Source of the DNA: Pseudomonas sp. VD-NE ins
Lineage (GTDB): Bacteria > Pseudomonadota > Gammaproteobacteria > Pseudomonadales > Pseudomonadaceae
NCBI RefSeq assembly: GCF_031882575.1
Contig: NZ_CP134772.1
Location: 6,545,001-6,609,000, forward strand
DNA length: 64,000 nucleotides
Direction of reading: 5' to 3'
Part shown: piece by piece, positions 33,872-43,433 of the stretch
Position numbering within the stretch: the first letter of the stretch is position 1
Layout of the letters: each line of letters opens with the position of its first letter
The notes under the pieces: model-generated
What the model was told of the DNA's origin: nothing
Seen by the model: only the letters and a program-made list of their open reading frames with translations
Databases searched by the model: none
Program-made: the position numbers and the translations under genes

Positions 33872-33884
33872 GTTATAATGTAAC
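33872..33884. promoter_or_regulatory. Zur box (GTTATAATGTAAC) between amidase and folE2
   Basis: Matches the Zur core at all but one defined position, in the divergent region between the amidase gene (start 33831) and folE2. A TATAAT overlaps it (33874-33879), so a bound repressor would block RNA polymerase. Confidence 0.8.
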
Positions 33885-33915
33885 ATTCAATTCAATCAAC
33901 ACGATGGTTCCGAAC

Positions 33916-34812
33916 ATGAATTCGATGACACTCCCGGATATCGCCGCGCAAGTCGCTCGCCAAGCTTTGCCACTCGAATGGGTGGGCATGCGTGGCATCG
34001 CGTTACCTGTCTTGATAGAAGGGCAGCGCCTGAGCGCCAAGGCTGATGCCGGGGTCAGTCTTGATGACGGCGAGGCTCGTGGGATTCATATGTCTCGGCT
34101 TTATCTGACTCTGGAAGCACTCGAACAAGAGAGCCTTTCTCCAGCCTTGCTGCACCATGTTCTCAAGCGCTTTCTGCAAAGCCACGAGGGTTTATCCAAC
34201 CGGGCCTACCTGAATATCCATACTGATTTGCTGTTGAAGCGCCCCGCCCTGGTCAGTCCACTGGCCGGTTGGAAATCCTATCCAGCGACCATTTCAGCGA
34301 GCCTGAAAAACCAAATGTTCCACGTGGAACTCAAAATCGAGGTGGCCTACTCCTCAACCTGCCCCTGCTCTGCTGCCTTGGCGCGACAGTTGATCCAGCA
34401 ACAATTCATCGACGATTTCGCCAACAAGACCCTTCAACACGCAGACGTTTTGGCATGGCTTGGCTCGACTCAAGGCATCGTCGCCACGCCTCACAGCCAA
34501 CGCAGCACAGCACAACTGCATCTTCATCTCGACGAATTCATTGATGAGTTACCTCTGAGCGTGATCATCAATGACGCTGAAGCGGCACTCGGGACCGCCG
34601 TACAAACCGCCGTAAAACGCGCAGATGAACAAGCCTTCGCCCTCGCCAACGGACAGAACCTGATGTTCTGCGAAGACGCTGCGCGCCGACTGAATCTCGC
34701 CCTTCGCCGCACACCCGGCGTTAACCAGTTCCACCTGCGAGTGATCCACGCCGAGAGCCTTCACGCCCACGACGCCGTTGCCGAAAGCCACTGGCAGCGT
34801 GAGCAAGCATGA
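33916..34812 (+). CDS. folE2: GTP cyclohydrolase I type IB (zinc-independent)
   Basis: A 298-residue FolE2/COG1469 enzyme making dihydroneopterin triphosphate for folate. The key TCPCSAAL motif gives C149 (catalytic in the Neisseria enzyme) and C151. Unlike FolE it works with metals other than zinc, which fits the Zur box upstream. Starts 33904, 33916 and 33925 are in frame; 33916 is chosen by similarity to the known N-terminus (MN..TLPDIAAQ). Its stop overlaps the next gene by 4 bp, opening a six-gene operon that runs to 39122. Confidence 0.94.
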   Translation: MNSMTLPDIAAQVARQALPLEWVGMRGIALPVLIEGQRLSAKADAGVSLDDGEARGIHMSRLYLTLEALEQESLSPALLHHVLKRFLQSHEGLSNRAYLNIHTDLLLKRPALVSPLAGWKSYPATISASLKNQMFHVELKIEVAYSSTCPCSAALARQLIQQQFIDDFANKTLQHADVLAWLGSTQGIVATPHSQRSTAQLHLHLDEFIDELPLSVIINDAEAALGTAVQTAVKRADEQAFALANGQNLMFCEDAARRLNLALRRTPGVNQFHLRVIHAESLHAHDAVAESHWQREQA

Positions 34813-35477
34813 TCCGCTGCCAATCACTGAGCTGGGGCGCGCCCGGCCAACCACTGACTGCGCCCCTAAGTCTAGAACTCGACAGCGGCAGTCTGACGGC
34901 GATCATCGGTGCCAACGGCTGTGGCAAAAGCAGCCTTCTTAAGGTTATCGCCGGATTGCAGAAGCCGTTGGCAGGCAGCGTTGCTCTGAGTGTTCCACGT
35001 CAGAGCGGATTGTCCTTCCTGCCGCAGCAACAGCACCTGGATCGCCAATTCCCAATCAGCCTCGAAGAATTGGTCGCTGCGGGTTTCTGGGGACGCCGAC
35101 TCTCAACGCAACTGCGCGCACAACGCCTGAAAGACGCACTGGAAAACTGGCACCTGAGCGGACTCGAACACCGTCCACTCATGGCCCTGTCCGGCGGCGA
35201 ATTACAGAGCGCCCTGCTCGCTCGATTGAGTCTGACCGACGCCCCGGTTCTGCTCCTCGACGAACCCCATGCCGCCCTCGATGAACTCGGTCAACAATTG
35301 CTCTGGCAGCACGTCCATACCTGGCATAACCAAGGCCGAACAATCGTCGTGGTCTGCCACGACCTCGCAGCCGTCCGCCAACACATCCCCCACACCTTGC
35401 TGATCAAAAACCGAGAGTGCATGTTTGGCACGAGCGCAGAGCTCATTCAGCAAACACCTCATACGCAGGTGGCCTGA
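34809..35477 (+). CDS. Zinc ABC transporter ATP-binding protein (ZnuC-like)
   Basis: A 222-residue ABC ATPase. Walker A GANGCGKSS (37-45), Q-loop LPQQQHLD, signature ALSGGELQSALLAR, Walker B VLLLDEPHAALD, and H-loop VVVCHD. The permease and a ZnuA-like binding protein follow immediately. Together they form a zinc importer within the Zur operon. The canonical znuABC may exist elsewhere on the chromosome, in which case this is an auxiliary system (Azt-like). Confidence 0.9.
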   Translation: MIRCQSLSWGAPGQPLTAPLSLELDSGSLTAIIGANGCGKSSLLKVIAGLQKPLAGSVALSVPRQSGLSFLPQQQHLDRQFPISLEELVAAGFWGRRLSTQLRAQRLKDALENWHLSGLEHRPLMALSGGELQSALLARLSLTDAPVLLLDEPHAALDELGQQLLWQHVHTWHNQGRTIVVVCHDLAAVRQHIPHTLLIKNRECMFGTSAELIQQTPHTQVA

Positions 35478-36343
35478 TGCTCACCGTCGCCCACCTCTGG
35501 CAACCATTCAATGAGTTCGTGTTCATGCGCCGCGCCCTGCTCGGCGGACTGGTCTTGGCGTGCAGTACAGCGCCACTCGGCGTGTTTTTGATCCTGCGAC
35601 GGATGAGCCTGATCGGTGACGCCGTCGCCCACGGCATCCTTCCCGGCGCTGCATTGGGTTTCTGGTTTGCCGGACTGAGCCTGCCCGCGCTAACGCTGGG
35701 AGGCTTGGGCGCCGGTCTGAGCATGGCCGGCCTCGCCGCCTGGATCACCCGCCGCACCGGTTTGCGCGAAGACGCCAGTCTCGCTGCGATCTATCCGATC
35801 TCACTGGCCTGTGGCGTACTCATCCTTGGCATCGCCGGCAAACGCCTCGACCTGTTGCACCTGCTGTTCGGCTCAGCACTGGCCGTCGACGGTCCGACCC
35901 TCACCGGCATGTTATGGGTCTCGGGATTCAGCCTCCTCGCCATGGCACTGATCTACAAACCTCTGCTGCTCGACACCCTCGACCCCCTGTTCCTGAAAAC
36001 GGTCAGCCGCCTCGGCCCACTCGCCCATGGCGTGTTCCTGACCCTCGTGGTGCTGAATCTGGTCATCGGTTTCCAGGCCATTGGCGCGCTGATGGTGGTC
36101 GGACTGATGATGCTTCCCGCCGCCGCTTCGCGATTCTGGAGCCGCCGTCTGCCGATCCTGATTGCCATCACGTCTGTCATCGGATGCCTCTCGGTGTGGT
36201 TCGGCTTGCTGCTGTCGTTCTACTACTCGTTGCCCAGCGGCCCGGCCATCGTGTTGGTCGCAGGCCTTGGCTATCTGTTGTCCGTGGTGTTCGGGCCGGT
36301 ACACGGTCTGTTGCGCCGCCCACCGTTGCTCACATCCCAATGA
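35477..36343 (+). CDS. Zinc ABC transporter permease (ZnuB-like)
   Basis: A 288-residue ABC-3 permease. About eight hydrophobic helices with the family blocks RRMSLIGDAVAHGILPGAALGFWFAG near residue 40 and QAIGALMVVGLMMLPAAASRFWSRR near 205. The start ATG overlaps the ATPase stop (TGATG). Pairs with the adjacent ATPase and metal-binding protein. Confidence 0.9.
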   Translation: MLTVAHLWQPFNEFVFMRRALLGGLVLACSTAPLGVFLILRRMSLIGDAVAHGILPGAALGFWFAGLSLPALTLGGLGAGLSMAGLAAWITRRTGLREDASLAAIYPISLACGVLILGIAGKRLDLLHLLFGSALAVDGPTLTGMLWVSGFSLLAMALIYKPLLLDTLDPLFLKTVSRLGPLAHGVFLTLVVLNLVIGFQAIGALMVVGLMMLPAAASRFWSRRLPILIAITSVIGCLSVWFGLLLSFYYSLPSGPAIVLVAGLGYLLSVVFGPVHGLLRRPPLLTSQ

Positions 36344-36354
36344 GGTGTTTCCCG

Positions 36355-37230
36355 ATGCGCGCTCTACTCGTGCTGTTCAGCCTGATGTTGTCGATGTCAT
36401 TGTCGGCAGCGGAAAAACTGCCCGTGGTCACCAGCTTCAGCATTCTCGCCGACATGGTCCATCAGGTCGGCGGCGAGCATATCCAGATCACCAACATGGT
36501 CAGCCCCGACGCCGACGCACACACTTACGAGCCGACGCCGGACGATGCCAAAGCATTGCTTGGCGCGAAATTGATCATCAAGAACGGCCTCCGTTTCGAG
36601 CCATGGCTGGATCGTCTGGTCACCAGTACCGAGACCAAAGCCACGGTCATCAGTGCCAGTCACGGCGTGATTCCACGCTCGCTGGATGAAGACGGCGAAA
36701 CCGTTCCCGACCCGCATGCCTGGCACAATCTGGCGAACGCCGAGTTGTATATCGCCAATATCACCAAGGCACTGGTCGCTGCGGATCCTGCGAACAAAGC
36801 TGACTACGAACGCAACAGCAAAACTTATCTGAAGCAGATCTACGCCCTGCTCGCCGAAGCCAAAACCAAACTCGGTTCGCTACCACCGGGCACCCGCAAG
36901 ATCGTCACCAGCCACGATGCTTTTGGATATCTCGGCCAGGCGTACGGTATCGACTTCATGGCACCGCAGGGCTTGTCCACCGAACGTGAACCCTCCGCCG
37001 CCGAAGTCGCAGCACTGATCACCCAGATTCGTCAGGCCCACGTCAAAGCGGTATTCATGGAAAACATCAAAGACGCACGCCTGCTCAAACAGATCGCCGA
37101 TGAAAGCGGCGCGCACATCGGCGGCACGCTCTACTCGGATGCCCTCGCTGCGAGTGGCCCGGCCAGCACCTTCACCGGCCTGTTCGAATACAACCTCAAT
37201 ACCCTTTACGACGCGCTGAGCCAACCATGA
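36355..37230 (+). CDS. Zinc ABC transporter substrate-binding protein (ZnuA-like)
   Basis: A 291-residue cluster A-I metal-binding protein. Signal peptide MRALLVLFSLMLSMSLSAA; metal-site histidines in DAHTYEP and DPHAWHN (DPHxW is the family's second-site motif) and SHDAFGY. Lacks a long His-rich loop between the first two His sites that many ZnuA proteins carry. GAGGTG lies 7 nt before the ATG at 36355; a start at 36340 is also open. Confidence 0.92.
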   Translation: MRALLVLFSLMLSMSLSAAEKLPVVTSFSILADMVHQVGGEHIQITNMVSPDADAHTYEPTPDDAKALLGAKLIIKNGLRFEPWLDRLVTSTETKATVISASHGVIPRSLDEDGETVPDPHAWHNLANAELYIANITKALVAADPANKADYERNSKTYLKQIYALLAEAKTKLGSLPPGTRKIVTSHDAFGYLGQAYGIDFMAPQGLSTEREPSAAEVAALITQIRQAHVKAVFMENIKDARLLKQIADESGAHIGGTLYSDALAASGPASTFTGLFEYNLNTLYDALSQP

Positions 37231-37787
37231 TCCGCAAGAACCCTTCAGGTGATTTGCCACACATTGCCGAGTCGGCCTACGTCGATAAAACCGCAATCAT
37301 CTGCGGCAAAGTGGTGATCGGCGAGAATGTTTTCGTCGGCCCGTACGCGGTGATCCGCGCCGACGAAGTGGACGCCTCAGGCGAGATGGAGCCGATCACC
37401 ATCGGTGCCAATTCGAACATTCAGGACGGTGTGGTGATCCACTCCAAATCAGGCGCGGCGGTGACCATCGGCGAATTCAGCTCCATCGCCCACCGCTCGA
37501 TCTTGCATGGCCCCTGCGTCGTCGGCGATCGCGTGTTCATCGGTTTCAACAGCGTCCTGTTCAACTGCGTCGTCGGCAACGGTTGCGTGGTGCGGCACAA
37601 CTCGGTGGTCGACGGTCGGGATTTGCCGGATGCCTTCTATGTGCCCTCCACGACTCGTATTGGTCCGAACACCGACCTCTCGCAGTTTCCACCGGTGAGC
37701 GTCAGCGCTTCGGAGTTTTCCGAAGACGTGGCGCGCACCAACGTCGATCTGGTGCGTGGCTACAAAGCCTTGCAGAACGAGTTCTGA
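37227..37787 (+). CDS. Gamma-class carbonic anhydrase family protein
   Basis: A 186-residue left-handed beta-helix of hexapeptide repeats (YVDKTAIICGKVVIGENVFVGPYAVIRADE, NSNIQDGVVIHSKSG, SIAHRSILHGPCVVGDRVFIGFNSVLFNCVVGNGCVVRHNSVVDG). His residues in IHSK, AHRS and LHGP match the gamma-CA metal ligands. Gamma enzymes use Fe or Co as well as Zn, so expression from a Zur operon would maintain CO2/bicarbonate balance when zinc is short. Four-bp overlap with the binding-protein gene. Confidence 0.9.
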   Translation: MIRKNPSGDLPHIAESAYVDKTAIICGKVVIGENVFVGPYAVIRADEVDASGEMEPITIGANSNIQDGVVIHSKSGAAVTIGEFSSIAHRSILHGPCVVGDRVFIGFNSVLFNCVVGNGCVVRHNSVVDGRDLPDAFYVPSTTRIGPNTDLSQFPPVSVSASEFSEDVARTNVDLVRGYKALQNEF

Positions 37788-37790
37788 ACC

Positions 37791-39122
37791 ATGAGCAGCG
37801 TGCTGATTCGCAACGCAAGGCTGATCAATGAAGGACGCGAGTTCGACGGCGATCTATTGGTCAGCAACGGGCGCATCGTCAAGATTGCTCGCAGCATCGA
37901 AGGCGAAAACGCCAAGGTGGAAATCGACGCGAATGGCCAGTGGTTGCTGCCGGGGATGATCGACGACCAAGTGCATTTTCGTGAACCCGGTGCGCCAGCC
38001 AAGGGCAGTATTCACAGCGAATCTCGGGCGGCGGTTGCCGGGGGCATCACCAGTTTCATGGACATGCCGAATACAAACCCGGCCACCCTCACCCTTGAAG
38101 CGCTGGGTGACAAAAAGCGCCGGGCTGCGATCGGTTCGGTGGCCAACTACGGTTTTCACTTTGGTGTGAGTCAGGACAATCTGGATACAGTGACGGCGCT
38201 CAATGCGTGTGAAGTCGCCGGGGTGAAAGTGTTCATGGGCGCATCGACCGGCAACATGCTGGTGGACGATCCCAAGATTCTCGAGCGACTGTTCGCCGAG
38301 GTGCCAACGATCCTGTTGGCTCACTGCGAACACACCCCGAGTATCGACGCGAATGCGGCCAATCTGCGTGACCTGTTCGGAGAACGAATCCCGCCCGGTG
38401 CTCACCCGCTCATCCGCAATGCCGAGGCGTGTTATCGCTCCTCTTCACTGGCGGTCGAGTTAGCCAAACGTCACGGCACGCGGCTCCATGTTTTGCACCT
38501 GACCACGGCGCGTGAACTGGCGTTGTTCGAGGACAAACCGCTTGCGCAAAAACGCATTACGGCGGAAGTCTGCCTGCACCATTTGTTGTTCGACGACCGC
38601 GATTACCCATGCCTTGGGAACTTGATCAAGTGCAATCCGGCGATCAAGACTCAGGCCGATCGCGATGCGCTGCGCGCGGCCCTGAACAGCAATCTACTGG
38701 ACGTGATCGGCAGTGACCATGCGCCACATACCTGGGAAGAAAAGCAGCGAGCGTATGTGCAGGCGCCTTCTGGATTACCGCTGGTACAGCATGCGTTGCC
38801 AGCGTTAATGGAGCTGGTGGCGGATGGGGTTTTGCCAATCACCACACTGGTGGCGAAGACCAGCCATCGCGTGGCGGATCTGTTTGCCATTCCGGATCGG
38901 GGTTATCTCCGGGAAGGGTATTGGGCGGATCTGGTGTTGGTTGAACGGCAAACGCTGGAAGTCGATCGGCAACCGATTCTGTCGCAGTGCGGATGGACGC
39001 CGTTCGCCGGACGCAGCTTTCGCCATCGGGTGAATATGACAATTGTCTCGGGGCAGATTGCTTGGCGGGACGGTCGGGTGAATGAAGGATGTCGCGGGTT
39101 GGCGCTGAGGTTTATGCGTTGA
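37791..39122 (+). CDS. pyrC: Alternative dihydroorotase in the Zur operon
   Basis: A 443-residue amidohydrolase of the class I dihydroorotase type. The usual metal-binding HxH is read as Q-V-H (Q60, H62) in PGMIDDQVHFREPG. The remaining ligands are visible: Lys in GVKVFMGAST, His in LAHCEH and HVLHLTTA, Asp in GSDHAPH. It converts carbamoyl-aspartate to dihydroorotate in pyrimidine synthesis. From memory, a second pyrC in this operon position is typical of pseudomonads and is thought to replace the zinc-dependent enzyme. Final gene of the operon. Confidence 0.88.
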   Translation: MSSVLIRNARLINEGREFDGDLLVSNGRIVKIARSIEGENAKVEIDANGQWLLPGMIDDQVHFREPGAPAKGSIHSESRAAVAGGITSFMDMPNTNPATLTLEALGDKKRRAAIGSVANYGFHFGVSQDNLDTVTALNACEVAGVKVFMGASTGNMLVDDPKILERLFAEVPTILLAHCEHTPSIDANAANLRDLFGERIPPGAHPLIRNAEACYRSSSLAVELAKRHGTRLHVLHLTTARELALFEDKPLAQKRITAEVCLHHLLFDDRDYPCLGNLIKCNPAIKTQADRDALRAALNSNLLDVIGSDHAPHTWEEKQRAYVQAPSGLPLVQHALPALMELVADGVLPITTLVAKTSHRVADLFAIPDRGYLREGYWADLVLVERQTLEVDRQPILSQCGWTPFAGRSFRHRVNMTIVSGQIAWRDGRVNEGCRGLALRFMR

Positions 39123-39131
39123 TTTAAACTC

Positions 39132-39223
39132 CTGTAGGAGCTGACGAGTGAAACGAGGCTGCGATCTTTTGATCCTTTTGTAAAATCAAGATCAAAAGAT
39201 CGCAGCGTGCCGCAGCTCCTACA
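39132..39223. repeat. REP doublet, variant with 'cgagtgaaacgag'
   Basis: Arms at 39132-39174 and 39190-39223. The left arm has gagtgaaac inserted where the standard REP has ccgaagg; the right has gcgtgccgc. The same variant pair occurs at 56984-57078, so it is a distinct sub-class. Confidence 0.85.
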
Positions 39224-39232
39224 TGGAATGTT

Positions 39233-39751
39233 TTACGCGCGAGGTTTAACGGCGCCGCAGTCCTGGCCCAACCAAACCGCGCGAGTCTCCAGACTGCCCT
39301 TCTGATTGATCCCGATCGCGTTGAACGTGCCGTTGGCCACGGTGGTGAATTCACGATCACTGAGGAACGTCGCCACCCCGGTGCCCTGCGCTTTCGGGCA
39401 ACTGAAACGGAATTTCCACTGGTTGCCGGTGCGATCGGTAATCTGCTGTTTGCAGCCCGATTGCGGGTCGGCCAACGGAATATCGTTGGTCGCCACTTGC
39501 TCCGGCGTCAGACACGCGCGGATGCCTTTGCCGCCGATATTGATCCCGTTCTTTTCCAGCGCCGCGCGTTGTTGCGGGGTCATCTGACCTTGCAGCTGGC
39601 CGAGGATCGATTGCACATCCATCGGCTGGTCATCAACCTTGACGTTGCTCGATGTCATTTCCCACAGCCCCGGCTGCAGCATCTGCGCCTGTGCAACCAC
39701 CGGCAATGCCAAACCCAGGCCCAGCGCCAAACCCAGCAGACGAACGTTCAT
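39233..39751 (-). CDS. DUF3617-family periplasmic protein
   Basis: A 172-residue exported protein with signal peptide MNVRLLGLALGLGLALPVVAQA. The mature part begins MLQPGLWEMTSS, the DUF3617 hallmark (GLWE), and contains a Cys pair (RACLTPEQ, GCKQQI) probably forming disulfides. Function unknown. Confidence 0.88.
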   Translation of the reverse strand: MNVRLLGLALGLGLALPVVAQAQMLQPGLWEMTSSNVKVDDQPMDVQSILGQLQGQMTPQQRAALEKNGINIGGKGIRACLTPEQVATNDIPLADPQSGCKQQITDRTGNQWKFRFSCPKAQGTGVATFLSDREFTTVANGTFNAIGINQKGSLETRAVWLGQDCGAVKPRA

Positions 39752-39882
39752 CGAAAAACTCCTGATCAGTAGTGGCCGTTAGACGTCGGCCGATTGCTTC
39801 GGTTCATGCACCAATTAAATAGCGACATTCGCGACAGAACATGGTCTGTTAAGCATTGAATCTTCCGGAGCAAGGCTGCCCC

Positions 39883-41322
39883 ATGGATTATTTTGGACCG
39901 CACATTTTCGGTTACCTGATCGCCCTGATACACACCCTCGGCTTGATCGCCGCCATTCACGCGGTGCTCACCGTACGCACGGCTCAAGGCTCGATCGCCT
40001 GGGCATTGTCGCTGATCTTCATTCCCTACCTCACGCTTATTCCGTATCTGGTATTCGGGCGCAGCACCTTTGATGGTTACATCAAGGCACGACGCCAAGC
40101 CAACGAACAGATGCGTCAGGCCATCTCCGAACTGAACTGGCGCCCGTGGGTGGAAGAAGCCCTGACCGCGCGCGCCTCGAATGCCTACGCCTCGTTACGC
40201 GCGATGCCCAAACTGGGACGTATGCCATGCCTGGCGAACAATGAAGTGCAATTGCTGGTAAACGGTACGGCTACGTTCGAGGCGATTTTCCAGGCCATCG
40301 ATCAGGCAAAAGAAGCGGTGCTGATCCAGTTTTTCATCATTCACGATGATCGACTCGGACAACGTCTGCGCGACCTGCTGCTGAAGAAAGCCGCTGAAGG
40401 CGTGGCGATTCATCTGCTCTACGACCGCATCGGCAGCCACGCCCTGCCCCACAGTTATGTACAGACGCTGCGCGATGCTCGCGTCGAAGTGAAAGCCTTC
40501 GCCACGCGCAGCGGCTGGCTCAATCGCTTTCAAGTCAACTTCCGTAACCACCGCAAGATCGTCGTGGTCGACGGCGTCGTCGGCTTTGTCGGCGGGCATA
40601 ACGTCGGCGATGAGTACATGGGCGAAAAACCACCGCTTGCGCCGTGGCGCGATACCCATGTGAAAGTACGTGGCCCGGTGGTCGCGTGCATGCAGGAGTC
40701 GTTTGCCGAAGACTGGTTCTGGGCTGCGCGTACCCTGCCGCCGCTGATTCTGCCAGACGAGTACCCGGATGACGGCGTGCTCTGCCAATTGCTCGCCACC
40801 GGTCCGGCGGATGCCTACGAAACCTGCTCGCTGTTCTTTGTCGAAGCGATCCATGCGGCGACCGAACGGGTGTGGATCACCAGCCCGTATTTCATCCCCG
40901 ATGAAGCGGTATTTGCAGCGTTAAGATTGGCGGTCTTACGCGGTGTCGATGTGCGATTGCTGCTGCCGTCGCGTCCCGATCACCGCATCGTCTACGCCGC
41001 TTCCAGCCTCTACGCCTTTGAAGCCGTGCGCGCCGGCGTGCGGGTATTCCGCTACGAACCCGGTTTCCTGCATCAGAAAGTGGTGTTGATCGACAGCGAG
41101 ATCAGCGCAATTGGCAGCGCCAATCTGGACAACCGTTCGTTCCGGCTGAACTTCGAAGTGATGCTGCTGACCGTCGACAGCGACTTCGCCGCCAGCGTGG
41201 AAAACATGCTTATCGCAGATTTCGAGCAAGCCTACGAAATCGCCAAAGAAGAAAGCCGGGAGATCCACCGCCTGCAACAGGTCGGCATGCGGATCGCCCG
41301 GCTGATTTCACCGATTCTCTAA
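39883..41322 (+). CDS. clsA: Cardiolipin synthase
   Basis: A 479-residue phospholipase-D superfamily enzyme. Two N-terminal membrane helices ([41 protein letters not shown]) and two HKD catalytic motifs ([10 protein letters not shown] about residue 222; [10 protein letters not shown] about 397). It joins phosphatidylglycerol molecules to form cardiolipin at the inner membrane. ATG 39883 fits the family length (479) and excludes a non-conserved extension to 39856. Confidence 0.95.
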   Translation: MDYFGPHIFGYLIALIHTLGLIAAIHAVLTVRTAQGSIAWALSLIFIPYLTLIPYLVFGRSTFDGYIKARRQANEQMRQAISELNWRPWVEEALTARASNAYASLRAMPKLGRMPCLANNEVQLLVNGTATFEAIFQAIDQAKEAVLIQFFIIHDDRLGQRLRDLLLKKAAEGVAIHLLYDRIGSHALPHSYVQTLRDARVEVKAFATRSGWLNRFQVNFRNHRKIVVVDGVVGFVGGHNVGDEYMGEKPPLAPWRDTHVKVRGPVVACMQESFAEDWFWAARTLPPLILPDEYPDDGVLCQLLATGPADAYETCSLFFVEAIHAATERVWITSPYFIPDEAVFAALRLAVLRGVDVRLLLPSRPDHRIVYAASSLYAFEAVRAGVRVFRYEPGFLHQKVVLIDSEISAIGSANLDNRSFRLNFEVMLLTVDSDFAASVENMLIADFEQAYEIAKEESREIHRLQQVGMRIARLISPIL

Positions 41323-41338
41323 AAACCCCTCACCCTGA

Positions 41339-41359
41339 CCCTCTCCCAGAGGGAGAGGG
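41339..41359. terminator. Hairpin CCCTCTCCC-AGA-GGGAGAGGG after clsA
   Basis: A perfect 9-bp stem with 3-base loop lies 17 bp after the clsA stop between convergent genes. It is part of the 'CCCTCACCCTGACCCTCTCCC' intergenic repeat common in Proteobacteria. The following run is weak (GATTATTC), so termination is likely but not certain. Confidence 0.6.
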
Positions 41360-41371
41360 GATTATTCAGTG

Positions 41372-42559
41372 TTAAGGGTTATAGATATCGTCGCGCGTCC
41401 ACGGCAGTTCATGGCTGCCATCCGCATGCGCCTTCACCGCGAGGATCTGGTGCAGGTTGATCCAGCCGCGCGCAAACGCGTAAGCGCAGCCGGCCAGATA
41501 CAGGCGCCAGATGCGCAGCGCCTGATCCGGCACCAGTTTGCCAGCCGCTTCAAGGTTGTCCTCCAGCCGCTCACTCCAGTGGTCCAGCGTGCGTGCGTAA
41601 TGCAGGCGCAGACTTTCGACGTCGACAATCTCCAGACCCGCCTCGCTGATTTCCGCCGAGATCATCGCCAGGTGCGGTAATTCACCGTTGGGAAAAACAT
41701 ACTTCTCAATGAAATCCCCGGCACCGCGTCCCACCGGACGGCCATCGGTGTGCTTGGCGGTGATGCCGTGATTCATCACCAGACCGCCCTCCTTCACCGC
41801 ACCGAACAGGGTTTTGCAATACTCGGCCAGATTGGCGTGACCAACGTGTTCGAACATGCCGACGCTGACCACCTTGTCGAAACGCCCGTCCTGCGGCAGA
41901 TCGCGATAGTCGAGCAATTGTAGTTCGATCTGGTCTTCCAGGCCTTCGGCCTTGACCCGTTCGCGCGCCAGCTCCAGCTGCTCCTTGCTCAGGGTGATGC
42001 CGAAGACCTTGGCACCGAATTCCCGCGCGGCATAACGCGCCAATCCACCCCAGCCGCAACCGACATCCAGCAGATAGTCACCCGGCTGCAAACGCAGCTT
42101 GCGACACAGATGGCGGAATTTGGCTTGTTGCGCCTGCTCGAGGGATTCGCTGCCCGTTTCGAAGTACGCGCAGGAATAGGCCATGTCGCTGTCCAGCCAG
42201 AGCTGGTAGAACGCATTGGACAGGTCGTAGTGGTAGGAAATGGCTTTGGCGTCGGTTTCCTTGTCGTGCACCGAACGCACTGGCTGATTATCGTCATCTT
42301 CGCCGAGCAACGCGTTGCTCAATTCGTCGCAGACCCGAATGACTTCGCTGATCGAGCCCTCCAGTTCCAGCTTGCCTTCAACGAAGGCCGCTCCGAGCGC
42401 ATCGAGGCTTGGATGGGTGAACTGGCTGACCATCTGCGGGTCCTTGACCACAATGGTGACGCTGGGTGCCGGCCCCAGATTGAACTCATGGCCATCCCAG
42501 AGTCGCAAGCGCAGCGGAAGCTGCAGATTCTGTAAGGCCGGTGGAAGTTGCGCGAGCAT
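41372..42559 (-). CDS. cfa: Cyclopropane-fatty-acyl-phospholipid synthase
   Basis: A 395-residue CFA/mycolic-acid synthase type SAM methyltransferase. Motifs: YDLSNAFYQLWLDSDMAYSCAYFE (phospholipid handling), LLDVGCGWGGLARYAAREFGAKVFGITLSKEQ (SAM site), and EKYVFPNGELPHL. It cyclopropanates unsaturated acyl chains in membrane lipids, often under stationary-phase control. Convergent with clsA. Confidence 0.92.
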   Translation of the reverse strand: MLAQLPPALQNLQLPLRLRLWDGHEFNLGPAPSVTIVVKDPQMVSQFTHPSLDALGAAFVEGKLELEGSISEVIRVCDELSNALLGEDDDNQPVRSVHDKETDAKAISYHYDLSNAFYQLWLDSDMAYSCAYFETGSESLEQAQQAKFRHLCRKLRLQPGDYLLDVGCGWGGLARYAAREFGAKVFGITLSKEQLELARERVKAEGLEDQIELQLLDYRDLPQDGRFDKVVSVGMFEHVGHANLAEYCKTLFGAVKEGGLVMNHGITAKHTDGRPVGRGAGDFIEKYVFPNGELPHLAMISAEISEAGLEIVDVESLRLHYARTLDHWSERLEDNLEAAGKLVPDQALRIWRLYLAGCAYAFARGWINLHQILAVKAHADGSHELPWTRDDIYNP

Positions 42560-42644
42560 GGAAAATCCCCCCTTGTTTCAGACGTCAGATCTGAGGGTAG
42601 ACCATCCCGGAAAAATAGCAGGCTATCGATTTGATTAGCCCTGG

Positions 42645-43433
42645 CTATCGTTGCAGGCGCTCCAGCAAACCGTCCTGTATCCACTGTTTCAACCAGGTAA
42701 CAGCTTGAAGTGGTGCGCCCTCACCATAAGTGACTGCTAACTCGACGCACAGTTCGGAGAAACTCCAGCCATCTTTGAGCAAGCCGTTCAGAGCCGTGGC
42801 TTGCGCCGGATCAAGGCTGCGGTAACTGCAGATCAACTGGCTGCGCCAGATCAGACAGATTTGTGGGATTTCGAGCGCCATGCTGTCAGGGAATTCCGAC
42901 TCTTCTTTCACTGCGCGCCACAATGAAAGGCTGTTGAAACGGCACTCCAGCCATTGCGAGGACGGCACCGCTCTGACCCGCAATTCGGGCCATTCCTCCG
43001 CGGCCAGGGCCGCCATCGCATCAATCGTCACTGGCTCAGCGGCAGGTGCATCGAAGGCCAATGTGAAGGCCCACTCAAGCGCAATCAACTCAGCCAGTGG
43101 CGCACTCTGCTCTGGCACCAAATGCTCGCGGACAAAGCCTTCAAAGCCTTTGCCCAACCAGCGAAGGCTGAAATGTGCTGACGGAGACTGTCGGATGTAA
43201 GCCATGGCGAGTCGGTCAAATTCATCGTCGCCCAGCCAGTTCAGGGTCGTCGGAAAGTCATTGCGCAAGACTTCCAGCAAACGCGCCTTGTAAGCATGCT
43301 GATAAATCGACAGTCCCGTGCCGACATCCAGTGTCGGGCCACCGGTCAGGCTCTCGCGCAACCTCGGACTCGCGCTGGGGTGTTCTTCGAGCAGAAACGC
43401 TTCAAACGCCAGTTGCCACTCTTTCAGGCGCAT
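42645..43433 (-). CDS. DUF2063 protein, bufferin biosynthesis partner (BufC/HvfC-like)
   Basis: A 262-residue soluble protein with the N-terminal DUF2063 domain (LKEWQLAFEAFLLEEHPSAS, GLSIYQHAYKARLLEVLRNDFPTTLNWLGDDEFDRLAMAYIR). Such proteins pair with DUF692 enzymes, where they recognise the precursor leader or assist catalysis. Overlaps bufB by 10 bp, confirming coupling. No DNA-binding domain is obvious despite frequent annotation as such. Confidence 0.85.
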   Translation of the reverse strand: MRLKEWQLAFEAFLLEEHPSASPRLRESLTGGPTLDVGTGLSIYQHAYKARLLEVLRNDFPTTLNWLGDDEFDRLAMAYIRQSPSAHFSLRWLGKGFEGFVREHLVPEQSAPLAELIALEWAFTLAFDAPAAEPVTIDAMAALAAEEWPELRVRAVPSSQWLECRFNSLSLWRAVKEESEFPDSMALEIPQICLIWRSQLICSYRSLDPAQATALNGLLKDGWSFSELCVELAVTYGEGAPLQAVTWLKQWIQDGLLERLQR

